From Warburgia ugandensis (lineage: Eukaryota; Streptophyta; Magnoliopsida; Canellales; Canellaceae), in contig CP141132.1 in the NCBI GenBank assembly GCA_035236585.1, positions 56,145,880-56,209,879 on the forward strand: a stretch of 64,000 nt of DNA, given 5' to 3'. Positions 1 to 11,369 of this stretch are shown piece after piece (position 1 is the first letter of the stretch; each line of letters opens with the position of its first letter). Both the position numbers and the translations under genes were made by a program. The notes beneath the pieces are model-generated. The model was given only the letters and a program-made list of their open reading frames with translations, ran no database searches and was not told where the DNA came from.

Positions 1-877
1 GTTTTTGAAAGAAACATTTCTAAAGTGACCAAAAATGAAAACTTAAACAAAAGAATTTCTTTCAAAGTCCGGGGAGTCATACAACTACAAAACTATGAAT
101 TTAACAGTGAAATAAAATACCATTTCCACAGAAAATTCGACAGAGTTTTCTCTGAAATTTGGACCATTGCACATGACCAGTGCAATACAAAATCACCTGA
201 TAAACAAGGTATAATACATATCATAAGGGAGACTCAGTCTCCACACCTATCCACAACCCAAGGTTGTTTGCAATAAAATGTACTCCAACAATGGATAAGA
301 AAATATAGTCACGATAAAACACCCAGGGTTCCTCCATACAGCATCACATCCAACATACATTCACGTTCTGACATCCAGGTCACATTACATTTTTAATTAA
401 AGTACAGTCCATACTCAAAACCCAAAGTGAGGTCTTGAACAAACCTGGTCATCTCTGAACATCGTCTGTGCTTCGCTGGAAAGCTGTCATCACTTTTACC
501 TGCTCTGTCAGCGCATCAACCTGTTGTCACTCTCTGTATCTGAGGCATTGCAAATCAAAGCAATGCCTCTGCAAGCTATGCTTGTGTTGGTGATATACAT
601 CCAAAGTAAACTCAATAAAAACAAATCACATGGCACAAGGCATAAAGATCATAAGATGATCAAACATAATATAAATCCTTAAATCACGCAATGAAGGACA
701 TACCAAGTCCATGAAATAAATAAGATATCATCAACCATGATATCAGGACATCCACAATCCGAGAAAATCTAGAAACATATGAATGCATGTCAAAAGTATC
801 AATATCATACACAGTCAAACCCTATGAGTGTCTCAAGTACACTCATGGTAATGTGGGGTTAGCTCTTTGTACCATCC

Positions 878-1050
878 GCTTTCACCCTTTGACCCTCACG
901 GGCACTCAAGCACTTAAGCACTCATGGTAATGACGCGCACCACTTTTGCTTTCACCCTTTCACCCTCACAAGCACTCACGAAAAGTCGCGTTGCACACTC
1001 GCTTTCACCCTTTCACCCTCACGGGCACTCAGGCACTCACGGGGTGAAAA
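878..1050. repeat. Short tandem array, three imperfect units
   Basis: Three units begin at 878, 948 and 1001. Each starts 'gctttcaccctttgaccctc' or close to it and runs into a 'cgggcactcaagcact' stretch. Unit length varies from about 53 to 70 bases. The phrase 'actcatggtaatg' at 841 and 921 extends the repetition upstream. The array sits inside the LTR-like segment. Confidence 0.7.
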
Positions 1051-1654
1051 ATCGCATCCTACCACAGAATCAATAGTCTCAAATATCAAGCTAGAGCGAC
1101 TACCACATGTCAAGAAGACCAACCATCAAGTGAATATCACGAACAATATAAAAAAACAATACATGCAATAACCACTAGAAAGATAGCACGCACATGAGAA
1201 GCTACATGCTAAAATCAATCTCATGCATATGGTAAGGCATAAATCACATGCCTCAAAAACTCAAATCACCAAATCACCATTTGAGAATCATGGAAAAATT
1301 GTGAATGAAATCACCTACCTCGGTATCGTAATATCCCAACCAAATGTGTAAACGATATCAAGGTGTATGCCCTGATATACCTATCACGCCATAAATCATG
1401 TCATGGTTAATGCATATAACCAAAATCTAAAGCCTGATCATCTATTGATCAGCTTGATATGAATCATCTAATAGCATTTAGTAGTTTTGCTATTAAAAAT
1501 TTACTCCAAACTAGATTTTTGTCTTAAATCTAGGTCCGCTTTGTTGAGATGATTACAATGCCTCTTTCGGATCATGATTTGGACCTCTATAGCTCCTAAA
1601 ATCACGTGTTTTATACATAAAGGGTCAAAAAAGACCAAAATCCAGAAAATGGGC

Positions 1655-1860
1655 CCACCGCACGCGTGCGTACTGTACGTGGTGGGAGCGTCTGTGGACG
1701 CGCTTCGCCTCAGAACCCACACAGGGTAGCAGGTACGTTTGTAGACGCGCTCTGCGCATGGGGGACGGAACAGCGCACGTGGCGCCCATTGGAGGACTGC
1801 GCGTTCTAGTCGCACCACATGACGTGCGCTAGTCATGCCATGTGGCACTCCCTCGTCCCT
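1655..1860. other. GC- and CpG-rich patch inside the LTR-like segment
   Basis: About 200 bases are rich in G, C and CpG, with motifs such as 'cgcacgcgtgcgtac' and 'gcgcacgtggcgcc'. The surrounding sequence is strongly AT-rich. No conserved reading frame is evident; open frames here look like by-products of composition. In long plant LTRs such a patch may be a promoter or regulatory region. CACGTG-type cores are present, but no TATA box was pinned down. Confidence 0.45.
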
Positions 1861-2364
1861 ACATTTTCCCCCCGTTCCAGTCGCCCTTACAGGAGAAGAC
1901 GACCGAATTGGTTCGTCGTCGCCAGTGACTCCAAGTGTTCCATTTTTTGTGATTTTTACACCTCTAAGTTTGGTTTTTCACGTACATTCCATTTATATTT
2001 TCCATTTTCACAAATCCCTCCTAAATCTATCGTTTTTTCACAATTTTTGTCTCGTTTTTAAAAACTCTCATACTACGATTTTTTGGGGTTTTCAGCGTCC
2101 CTAGTCGTCCGATCGTCATGAAATTTCGTGGGTCCTTTCCTCTCCTCATCATACTCAATATGAATGGTCCAGATCTAAATCTGACACTGTCTCATCTAAT
2201 TTTTTCAGTGAAAATAGTAAGCACGAATTTGTGTAAACACTACATGTTCATGCCATTTTTTTTAGCATTTACAAGTGAATAAACCTTGAAATTTAATGCA
2301 AAGAGGAAGGTGGAGTGATCCTACCTCGTTCTTGGCTGTTCCAAGGTGGAGAAATCTGTCGCCG

Positions 2365-2455
2365 GAGAATCGTCGCCAATGGGTGAATATTACAGCCATG
2401 GCCCTTGATAGAGGAGAATGGAGGAACAAGATTCATGTAGCCGACCCCTAATGAG
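2365..2455 (+). pseudogene. Possible coding-tail remnant of a non-LTR element
   Basis: Read in the plus frame from 2365, about 27 codons give RQWVNITAMALDRGEWRNKI followed by HVADP, then stops. This resembles the 'ALDRxxWRxxIHVADP' tail often found at the end of plant reverse-transcriptase-like repeats. The recognition is from memory of that motif and rests on one short stretch. No reverse transcriptase domain is visible upstream, since the segment to the left is LTR-like. From 2456 to 2890 I see only AT-rich sequence with no recognisable feature. Confidence 0.3.
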
Positions 2456-3382
2456 GATAAGGCTTTTATGATTATGCTACAATGATCTGTTGGGGCTGTA
2501 TAGAGTTCCTAACATATATTTTAACATCATTGACCAAGATATAAGGATGAATTTGTACAATGTCACTTGTCTCCTGAATTTGAGGTATGTGTTAAACATG
2601 GGTTTGATTGAACTAATTAAAACATCCAATTGTTCTTAATTACCTTTCATTGTATCAAATGTGTATGCAAAGAGTGCTCAAGGGAGAAAGGTGTGTGGGA
2701 TCAATTACATTCAGCACCACCTCTCTAAGTTAGGCTATGCTTGGTTAGAAGAACAAGAAGTATTTTGTGAGAGTTTATTTCTTTCTAATTATAATTTATT
2801 CATATTTTATTACTTAACTTTAGTGTCTCTTAACCATAAAACAAAAATAGGACTAATAATCTCATTAGCTATGTCATCTTATAGAAAATGATACATTTAA
2901 AGGGGCATTCAGTAGCATTGCTATAAAGGATGATATCTTATATAAGGCTTTGGACAACAAGGAGGAACACTATAGCCAAGTAAGGGGCTAAGGGTGTGGT
3001 CTTAAGAGGAAGTGACAAAGAATCTTAAAAAGAAGATATACGAGAAGTTAAAGTGGGATTTAATGGGAGATTTCCATAATATGAAAGGTTATATGCAAGA
3101 GAAATTATATTACCCCTAAACCCTAGTCACATGCTAGTTGGGATTCTCCTACTAAAGAAGATCAATAAGAGCTACTTGCACCATTTGGACAGAAAAATTC
3201 AGCCAATGAGGTATATATGTACACATGTTTACTTTTTCATTGTCTAATTAATTGTTCTACCTCATGCATTCTTATGTATCCAAATTTCTAATTTGCAAGT
3301 GGATCAATGTAAGCTGGCCTTAAATGACATTGAAAACAATGTCCCTCTTGGTACATGGTATGACACTAGTTATCCTGTTTTG

Positions 3383-4380
3383 CACAGATCGTTGATACTA
3401 GCACACACTAAGCATGTGTATATTACTCTATCCATCAAGAGGATGCATATTTACTATTTTTAATATCAATCGATGATATTTATACCTTTCGAGAAGCCAT
3501 TGGATATCATATCACTTAGCTGGAATAATATGTCATTCCCCAATCCAAGTTATATATGTTGTCATAACACCATCTTCAATAACATTTTTTACAACCTCAA
3601 TTTAATTGTTTATTATCTGAATCTAATGTTAATAAGAAGAAGCAACGAGTGTCATCCTAACCAACACTATTGTCTTAGCATTTGTTTTAGTAATAGTATT
3701 GATGTTTATCTTCATGATAAAATTGAATAAGTCTTTAATGAAATTTTTTTTATATTGATCGATAATATTTTCAACTTTACAGCATCAATCTAGTGATTAG
3801 CTAGAAATTCCATTCAATATGCCTCTTTTTGTGAGGAACCTCTACAAGTTCACTAACAAATATAAATAATAAACCCTATTTGCATGGATCGTTGATACTA
3901 GCCCGCACTAAGCATGTGTGTATTGCTCTGTCTATCAAGAGGATACCCATTTATTATTTTTAATAACAATCAACGATATTTATACCATTCAAATATCATA
4001 TTGCTTAGATGGAATAATATGTCTTTCCCCAAGAATCCAAGTTATATATGTTGTCATATCACCATCTTCAATAACATTTTTTACAAACCTCAATTTAATT
4101 ATTTATTATCTAAATCTAATGTTAATAAGAAGTAGTAAACGCCATTGAAGCTGACCTCCAAACCAACACCCATTGTCCATGTGTTCATTTCAGTACTAGT
4201 ACTGATGTTTATCTTCATAATAAAATTGAATTAGTCTTCAATAAAAAAAATAAAATTGATTAATAATATTTGCAACTTTACAGCAACAATCTAGTGATCA
4301 TTTAGAAGTTCGATTCAACATGCCTCTTTTTATGAGGATGTTTTGCAAGTTCATTAATAAATAAAAATAATCAACCCTAA
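3383..4380. repeat. Tandem direct duplication, about 501-bp unit
   Basis: Copy 1 starts at 3386 ('gatcgttgatactag') and copy 2 starts with the same phrase at 3887. They stay alignable to 'ttcactaacaaatat' (about 3850) and 'ttcattaataaataa' (about 4355). Shared internal landmarks are 'aagcatgtgt', 'ccaagttatatatgttgtca' and 'caactttacagca'. The copies differ by many substitutions and small indels, so the duplication is old. Open frames of 60-85 codons occur in both copies at matching places, but they match nothing I recognise and are probably fortuitous. Confidence 0.85.
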
Positions 4381-5237
4381 ACGGATAGAGCTTAGAGTTC
4401 TTGGTGATGTAGAAGTTGAATTATAATTCATGGAGGACCTCCTAAGAGTTTGTAAGTGGGATGAACTTGAATATGTGCACATTGTCTCTTATATTAGGTA
4501 TTCAAATATCAGCTTTAACAAGAACCCTTGTCATTACATTGTCGTTGTCATCATCAAAGCCTTATCCTAAATAGGGGTCAACTACGAGAATCTTATTCCT
4601 CTGTTCCCCTTTATCAAGGGTCATGGCCTCATTTGGTCCACATCCTTTTTGGCCTTCCCCTTAGTACAGCGTTCGATTTTGATCAACTCACCTCTTATAA
4701 TCTGTGTTATTTCCAGTCTTAGTTAGACATGTATGAACCATGTAACTCTACCCTCCCTCATCTTGTTACCTATTAGTGTTACTCCTAAGTTTCCTCTAGT
4801 GTTGTCATTTTTAATTCTATACTTTCTTGTCTAGTTAGTCTTCCATCTCAACTTTCTCATTTTGTTGTGATTATCTTATGTACATGTTGTTCCTTAACTA
4901 CCCAACACTCTAATTCATAGAGTATGGCCGACTCTACAGCCATCTTATAGAATTTTTCTTTTAGTTTAAACATATTATCTAGTGACATTATGTGTTAATC
5001 AATAATGATAAGTAATAATTACTTCTTTTTCATAGATACCTATATGATAAAATGCAGAGTTCAGAGGTCAAGCGAATATAGAATTTCCTTGACCCTACTA
5101 TCATTTGTGGATTGGCTGAGCAATGACCCATTGAAATATGAATAGATAAAACTTAACCAAGGTTCTTTCATGTCTCAAAGTGGTAGTTTTCCCTACAATA
5201 ACACATAAGTTTAACTAGTTTTCCTTCCAAATTATGT

Positions 5238-5240
<3 letters not shown>
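4381..5240. other. Unassigned sequence in the CACTA-like region
   Basis: A plus-frame stretch near 4430-4560 reads MEDLLRVCKWDELEYVHIVS and so on. This could be a decayed coding piece, perhaps of the CACTA element's second gene, but I cannot place it in a family. The remainder holds no recognisable feature. Confidence 0.2.

Positions 5241-5329
<89 letters not shown>
5241..5329. repeat. (AC)n microsatellite
   Basis: An uninterrupted AC dinucleotide run of 89 bases, flanked by AT-rich sequence. Confidence 0.98.
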
Positions 5330-5331
<2 letters not shown>

Positions 5332-6389
5332 TTTAATGCTTGTAAATTTTAATAATAATTCACATAATGGGCTGAATTAATTGAGACTACGAACATACTA
5401 AAACTCACCTGAAAGAAGGTCAAGAATAATGAAAACTAGTTAATTATTCTATATATAAACTGATTTATAATTAGGCATGATATATATTGACCATTTCTAT
5501 TTTCTTTATTGTGTAGTGCCCTAAACAATAATCAAATTAGGAGTGTGAATGCATTATTCTAAGATACATGCGAACCTTTATACGTGATGGTGTTAATCTC
5601 CAACAATTTAGAAAGGTGAGACACTTTATTGATCATCATCTTACATTGTTTCACAATCTTTGAGGTTGACTACATGAAATAAAATTTACATATATAGTGC
5701 ATATATACGTGACAAACTAAATTAAATTTGTTGTCTTATAGGGAAATAGTGCTACCTAATCAGGGAAGCAAGGATTACTTCCAACTAGATCTCAAAGAAA
5801 TAGGGATGCACAAGAATTAGCATCGCTTAGAGCACTCTTAGATTCAGCTTATTCAAAGGCAATCTCTATTTTGTTATTGTGATTAGAAGGAAAGGATAGT
5901 ACATGACATTCTTGCGCTCCTTGATGATGCATTTCTCATCTGCACACAACCTCTTACTACATAGGGCTCCAATCTCAACATTTACCATGGGCACAATAAG
6001 TGGTACACCAGAGGTTCATCCTTCCTGGTCCTCTCATATAAGGGAAATGTCCTCTCAATGCTCTAACACCCACACTAGATGTGGACCCAACTTCTCAGCA
6101 CATTCTGAACCCATCATTGAAATTCAACTATGACTGATCTATTTCTACCCAACTAACACTTGTATTTATATAATAGTTCTTTCATTCTTTGACTTAACAT
6201 TATGATTTGTAATACAAAGCTTCTTCACTTAATATTTATGTGGTTGCATGTTGTATTTTTCATACGCTTGAAGTAAATGTATGGTTTGTTTATTTCGATG
6301 AGGAGGTTGGGTAATGTTTTCTTTATGCAAATGAGGTGATGTTGAAGTTTGAAAGTAAAAAAGAAACTTATGGTAGATTAAGTTTTTAC

Positions 6390-6960
6390 TTTATAGAATA
6401 TAGACTTTTTGAGAATATAGACTTTTTAAAGATTGTTACTAAAAATCATCTTTGTTTTAACTTTTCCAAGACAATTGTTTCAAAAAATCATCTTTAAGAG
6501 CACTTTTTTAAGGTGGTTTTCATAAAATGTCTTAAAAAGTCCATTATAAAAGAAGCCATCATTAAAAACTTATGCAAGATGGTTTCAGAAACCATGCCTA
6601 AAACTTTTTATGATGGTTTTAGAAATTGTCTTTAAAAACTTTTTAAGACAATTTCTGGAACTGCCTTTAGAACTTTTTAAGATGTTTTCCTAAACCATCT
6701 TTAAAAACTTGTTAAGACTATTTAGTAATTGTATTTAAAATCTCTTTAAGATGGTTTCAAAATTTGTCTTATTTTTCTTAACTTTTCTAAAATAGCTGGC
6801 TTGAAGACTTCTATGCTGGCCATTATTCCTAGCTTCGATATGAAAGAAAGTGGTAGCTCAAGCAAATCTAATTAGTTTTTGCTTCTTATTCTTAGCCAAC
6901 CAACCACTTGGTACAATCATCTTAAATATATGTTTTCAACCATCTTTAAAAAAACTCAAA
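6390..6960. repeat. Subterminal palindromic repeat array
   Basis: About ten imperfect copies of a short module alternate between the two strands: 'aagatggtttcagaaacca', 'atgatggttttagaaattgt', 'taagacaatttctggaact' and 'taagatgttttcctaaacca', joined by 'ctttaaaaactttt' linkers. Each module can fold on itself. Arrays like this lie just inside CACTA termini and are bound by the transposase in the well-studied En/Spm case. Here that role is only inferred. Confidence 0.6.
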
Positions 6961-6985
6961 TTTAGTGGTGCATTTTAGAGTAGTG

Positions 6986-8539
6986 CAGTAATCTTAAAGT
7001 TCATTGCTACTCTCATTCAAGACAACTCAAGCTCCATGCATGATGTAGGTTCAATAGCATGGGGAGGAAGAAGTGGAGCATCCTATGTGAGCCTAAGGAT
7101 CCTTCTTGATCATATGACTTGTGACCATAGAATGTGGAGTTTGTATAGCTAGGTCCATTTTTAGGTTGTGGAGTTTTCTCAAAAGTTTCACTTGCCAAAA
7201 CATTTTGAGAATCATGAAGATTTGTATTAGTAGAAAAATCTATTTGATCAGAATTAATATTGACATTAATAGGAGGAGAAATGGGAAAGTTTCTCAAATT
7301 TACAGTGGAGTTAAAAGGAGAAGGAAAATTTTGATAAAAATTAGAAACGAGTAGATGAGGACTATTGAAAAATAAAGAATGGAAAGTAATGTTATTGTTG
7401 GAAGAGGAAGAATTGGTAGAATTAGAAAATGAAGATTAATGAAAACTTTGTGATGAGAATATGCAGTGACAGTAGGATTGTTTATATTTTAGGAAGGAGA
7501 TGGAGGTAAAGTAAGACCTTGAATGGGAGAAAAAGATAGTGGAGATAGTTGTCTAAAATGAGGTAAGCTGATGCCTCTTTGATATATGAGATAGAAGGGG
7601 CCTTTTAATGGTAGCTTTTAGAAGGTTGATAAATATAAATTGCTAGCCATGGTTGGTAAGAAGTGTCTTAGATGGTGAAAGTCTTAAAATAGAAGATTTT
7701 GTAAAGAGAAACCTTGTTTTACTCAAATCAAACATGAAACGCAATATACATTCTGCTATTGGATGGATCAAGGCACTTATAACCTGGATGACTCCCATTG
7801 TATCTTAAGAAAACACATTTAATGGTTTGGAAATTGAACTTACTATTATTGTAGGGTCTTTAACAAGGATATGCAACATAACAAAAAAATCCTAATAAAA
7901 GAATAATTTGGGCCCCACTAAAAGAGTTTATCAAATGGAGTTTAAAATTCTACGTGGCATACTCGGATTTAGATTTAGGGGTGTGTGTGGGTGAGCAATT
8001 TGTTTTAGAATTCTTCACTTGAACACCTTAGATTATTGAAAAGGGAAGTGATATAATCGCCCCCACCCATTTTTTCTTCATTAGCCCCTTGCTAATTCTA
8101 GGGATGACTACAATTTTAATAAGATCTAGATTTATGAAGATCCAAATGGTTTAATGTTGCCTTTGATTTATATGTTCAATGGTCATGATTTCTAATTCAT
8201 TGAATCATCCTAGCCATAGTTTTCTTGACTTATTTATGAATGGTAAAACATTTCACCATCCATTTTATGACTAAAAGTAGCAATGACAAGAATTATCTAG
8301 TGAATAAGAATTTCTTTTATCATGGACCATCTAAGCCAAGAGCAACATTATGAATGATTTCAATCTATGTAAATATGGGTCCACCTAGAGATATAGAATC
8401 TCTTACCATTTAACAATAGGCTAATGAGCAAAAAATAAGGGCCATTTAAATTATAGGCCATGTAAGAGTTGAAACTTATTGTTATCTAAAACTAGTAATT
8501 ATATTTGAAGAGCCAACATTTTTGATGAGTCAAGGGCAT
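6986..8539. other. Unassigned AT-rich sequence
   Basis: A minus-strand frame at 7013-7297 (94 codons) and adjoining minus frames up to about 7660 are rich in Asn, Ser and Pro. They might be a decayed gag-like N-terminal region, but no zinc knuckle, protease or polymerase motif is visible. From 7700 to 8539 I see no gene and no clear repeat partner. Confidence 0.2.
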
Positions 8540-9072
8540 GAGATGAAAATTATTTCGATAGACAAAATATATCTAAAGTTCTTTAAAAAAAAATATGAAT
8601 TCAAATATTGAAGAAAATAATTTAAGTATTGTAATTAAACTACTTAGAAAATAATACATAAAAAGTTTAGTATAATTATATGATCTAGAGAGGGTTTTTC
8701 AAGGTATTAAAATTAAGATATTAAATTCAAAGTCCTAGTAAAAGTCCATGTTCAAGAGGAGTGGAAGGAGTCCATTCCCACTTTATGTTCATCCCACAAC
8801 ATTGCTTTGCAAGATCTTAGTTGTTCACTATGGCTGGAATAACTTAGATAGGTTAGATACTAAATTTCATATCTGTTAGATAATTTAGGTCTATGGTTCT
8901 ATGAGTTAAAATCATAGTCGTTGATTTTTATTTTTTTTTCAAAGACCCAAAGAAAATGGTTAGGATCAACTGATGCATTTATTTTTAATATTCTTATCAA
9001 TCTCTTTTGAATATTACCATTCTTTAATATATCCATTTTATACTCATTTTCATAAATGTATAACATAGTGGG
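8540..9072. repeat. Direct repeat, copy 1 (partner 15180-15727)
   Basis: This segment aligns by eye over about 530 bases with 15180-15727 in the same orientation. Shared blocks include 'gaatggaaggagtccat' type wording near 8760, 'agataggttagatactaaat' near 8848 and 'caaagacccaaagaaa' near 8940. The copies have many substitutions and indels. They bracket the MITE-like element and the LINE, about 6.6 kb apart. They could be LTRs of a very old element with foreign inserts, or two independent copies of one repeat. The flanks were too decayed to show target-site duplications. Confidence 0.65.
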
Positions 9073-9793
9073 CTAGTGATAGGCACACCATGAAAAATAG
9101 GCAGGATAGGGTACAACTTCCTCTTTCAAGTTTTTATTTTTTCTAGTAGATAAACTACTTAAAAGACCATTATACCATGTGCTATTTTCTAGTTGACAAA
9201 CCCCACATAGTATATGTGAACCATTGCACACAATAAGTATAAACCACAAAAGCTTATGTGAGCCTGATATTTGCTAATGCAAATTGTAAAAGCTATGACC
9301 AAAAATCTCATTTAAACCATGTTAGAAGATCTAATCCATTCATAAGCATGTAGAAGTTGGGCCAATGTTTTAGAAGATAGAAATCATGTCAAATCATAGG
9401 CCACATAAGAGTTCAATCTACATGTTATAAGATATATAGCATTCATATGTTGGCCACCAAGAGTTGGGCCCACATTCCAAATTATCCAAACCAGTCAAAA
9501 TCATAGGTAGTACACACTCGCTAAAGATATGTGGCTGTAATTTAACATTACAATACAATTTAACAAATTTAGGTCATAGCTTTAATGATTTAGATTAATA
9601 AAATGTCAAACACACGTATGCTTTTATAATTTATACTCTTTGTACTAGATGGGGCCATACTATGTAGGGTTCATTAATTAGAAAATGGCACAAGTCACAG
9701 TGATCTTTTAAGTAGTTTACCATTGGAAAATGTAAAAGCATGAACTGGGGACTTCATGTCTTAGCTATTTTCTATGGTGTGCATATCATCAGC
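9073..9793. mobile_element. MITE-like element with long terminal inverted repeats
   Basis: The left arm at 9073-9215 matches the reverse complement of the right arm at about 9652-9793. Outer ends pair as 'gataggcacaccatg' versus 'gatatgcacaccata'. Inner parts pair as 'taaactacttaaaagacca' versus 'taaactacttaaaagatca', then 'cattttcta' and 'cctacatagtat'. Arms are about 140 bases and the core about 430 bases with no coding capacity. Long inverted arms on a short non-coding element fit a Mutator-like MITE. No clean 8-11 base target duplication was seen, so the superfamily is open. Confidence 0.6.
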
Positions 9794-10205
9794 CAAAAAT
9801 ACTGGACTCTACTTGTACTTTTACCACAAACCACAAACGAGGTGTAGCTTTACTCCAAAAGTGGCATGGAAACAGTTATAGATAAACCCGAAGAAGATTG
9901 AAAAATTTAACTACCAATCCCCCAAAAGTGTGATAAATATGTGCATGAATAGAATTTAATGTTATGCCATTGCATGCCAACATTGTCTAGCTTAGTTGGT
10001 GCAGACAAATTTACCATCCCCTAGAACACGTGGGAGTTTGAGCAAATGATTTCCCCTTTTAACTAGGATTGGATATAGGAGAGATTGATTTGCTTTATAA
10101 TGCTTCTACTTGTACCAAAAAAGAATAGGGCCCTTTATGGGTAACGATCCCTCAAAGAGCACTCAACTATCCAAATGTTTTGGGATTATACGAAAAAGGA
10201 AATTT
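9794..10205. other. Unassigned sequence with a weak SINE-like block
   Basis: Around 9988 the plus strand reads 'tagcttagttggtg', which fits a tRNA-derived box A. At 10030 'gggagtttgagca' is a poor box B. Nothing else marks it as a SINE. The rest of the stretch is featureless. Confidence 0.2.
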
Positions 10206-10320
10206 TTCATAATAATAATAATAATAATATCAATAAGTAACAATGATGACAACGATGATGACAACAATGCCAACAATGACTATCACAAGAACAACAAGAG
10301 CAACAACAATAATAAAAGGA
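10206..10320. repeat. Trinucleotide-rich (AAT/AAC/GAT)n tract
   Basis: Runs of 'aat', then 'gatgac' and 'aacaac' triplets, imperfect throughout. A related triplet tract lies at 15105-15162. Its position a few hundred bases before the LINE coding remnants may be incidental. Confidence 0.75.
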
Positions 10321-10599
10321 GAATTTGAAAGGAAGAGAGAAATTTTAAAAAGATCTCTCTTAGTAGTTCTTTGAAATAAAAATATGAAAGTTGAATAAGT
10401 TGTTAATCGGGTTAAGATGTTTTAGGAAATTAAAGGGTTTTTACATAGCAAGTAGGCAAAAGAAGTAATTATCATCCTTGAATCATGAACTCTAGCAAAC
10501 TAAATTGTCGCCATTGTTTGCTCAATAGAAATTGGAGCTTTCCTAAACCTTAGAAGATGGACTTCTTTTCCTTCTAGAAGTATTAGATTATTTTGAGTT

Positions 10600-11340
10600 A
10601 TTGTTAAGGGGGCTTCCTTAGATGGATGAGATTCATATCTTTTTAGATAGATTGCTGAAAAATTTGGCCACATCATTGGATTGGATGATTTGATTAAACC
10701 TAAAGAAGAGATAAGTATTGTTTGGATGCTGATTATGGCCAACAATAGACCTCTTTGCAATATTGGGATCAAGTATACAAGAAGAAGAATTGTGGTCTAC
10801 TGTGGAATTCTTCTAGGCTAGAGTGGTTAATGATATCAATAAACTTGGGTTTCATGAACAAGCCAAGAATCATTTTCACCAAGAATTTGAAGAAGACAAG
10901 CCCTAAGATCATTAAAATAAGCATAAGAAAACAAAGCCATAAATTTACAAGGAACCAGTCCCATCCTAATGTTCGTCCATGTCCTCAAAGTCAAATACAA
11001 ATTTGGGACAAAACACCAAAGTTCACTAACCCCATCACCAAGAGAAAAATGGTATCTATCACCATTTAAGTGTGAAAAAAGATCATAGCAATGTTGATGA
11101 CTTGGAGTGTTTCCTTGTAAATAATACCCAGACTATAGAAGTGAGGTGCTAAGTCAACTCTCCTTCTTCATTATGCTTGAAAAATCCTAGAAGCTCAAAA
11201 CAACAAGCAACTTCTCTCTTATGCCCTCTTGGTTATGAACCACAACACAGAACCTTTAAGGCTTTCCCCCAAGCCATGACATGCTGTGCAACAAAAAAAT
11301 ACTGCGAGAAAAATGATTTAAAGAAGTTGAAATCACATAC
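10600..11340 (+). pseudogene. LINE ORF1 (gag-like, DUF4283-type) remnant
   Basis: Between about 10635 and 10780 the plus strand, with small frame changes, reads IAEKFGHIIGLDDLIKP and then MLIMANNRPLCNIGIK. This matches the style of plant LINE ORF1 proteins, where a fold for nucleic-acid binding is followed by a basic, low-complexity C-terminal part. The rest to 11340 is rich in Lys, Asn and Ser, consistent with that tail. No CCHC knuckle was found. Several stops interrupt it. The assignment rests on the motif and on its place upstream of ORF2. Confidence 0.5.
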
Positions 11341-11369
11341 GTGGACTTGAAAGAAGTAGCTCAACCTTG

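Larger units (their letters stand above)
1..2340 (-). repeat. Diverged LTR-like segment related to LTR copies E/F
   Basis: No protein is encoded. Bases about 70-650 align by eye with 21400-22000 of LTR copy E in the same orientation. Shared phrases include the run before 'cataca(a)ctacaaaac', the 'atttaacagtgaaat' block, 'gagactc..tctcc' near 230 and 'caagctatgcttgtgt' near 575. Copy E is read as a minus-strand LTR from its primer-binding site, so this copy is given the same strand. From about 700 on, similarity fades, but a tandem array (878-1050) and a GC-rich patch (1655-1860) follow, and E also has a GC-richer patch near 55360-55430. The right limit is a guess, set where a different repeat begins. 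Seen: the homology. Inferred: that it is an LTR. Confidence 0.5.
2890..6985 (+). mobile_element. CACTA (En/Spm)-like transposon remnant
   Basis: Three weak signs point the same way. First, the plus frame at 2947-3000 reads ALDNKEEHYSQVRG, a stop, then GCGLK, resembling the 'GTPEHxGRVRG..G' motif of plant Ptta/En/Spm transposase-associated proteins. Second, 6390-6960 is full of imperfect palindromic units of the type 'aagatggtttcagaaaccat' plus 'ctttaaaaacttttt', the usual build of CACTA subterminal regions. Third, the repeats are followed by GTAGTG at 6980-6985, the complement of a CACTAC terminus. A matching 5' CACTAC end was not found; a CACTAC at 2247 does not share the next bases. The left limit is therefore arbitrary. 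No intact transposase exists. Confidence 0.4.

Noticed and set aside
1501-1848. 115-codon minus frame over the GC-rich patch
   Set aside because: Open only because GC-rich sequence has few stops; no family resemblance.
2247-2252. CACTAC as a possible 5' end of the CACTA-like element
   Set aside because: The following bases do not match the complement of the 3' terminus, and it lies within the LTR-like segment.
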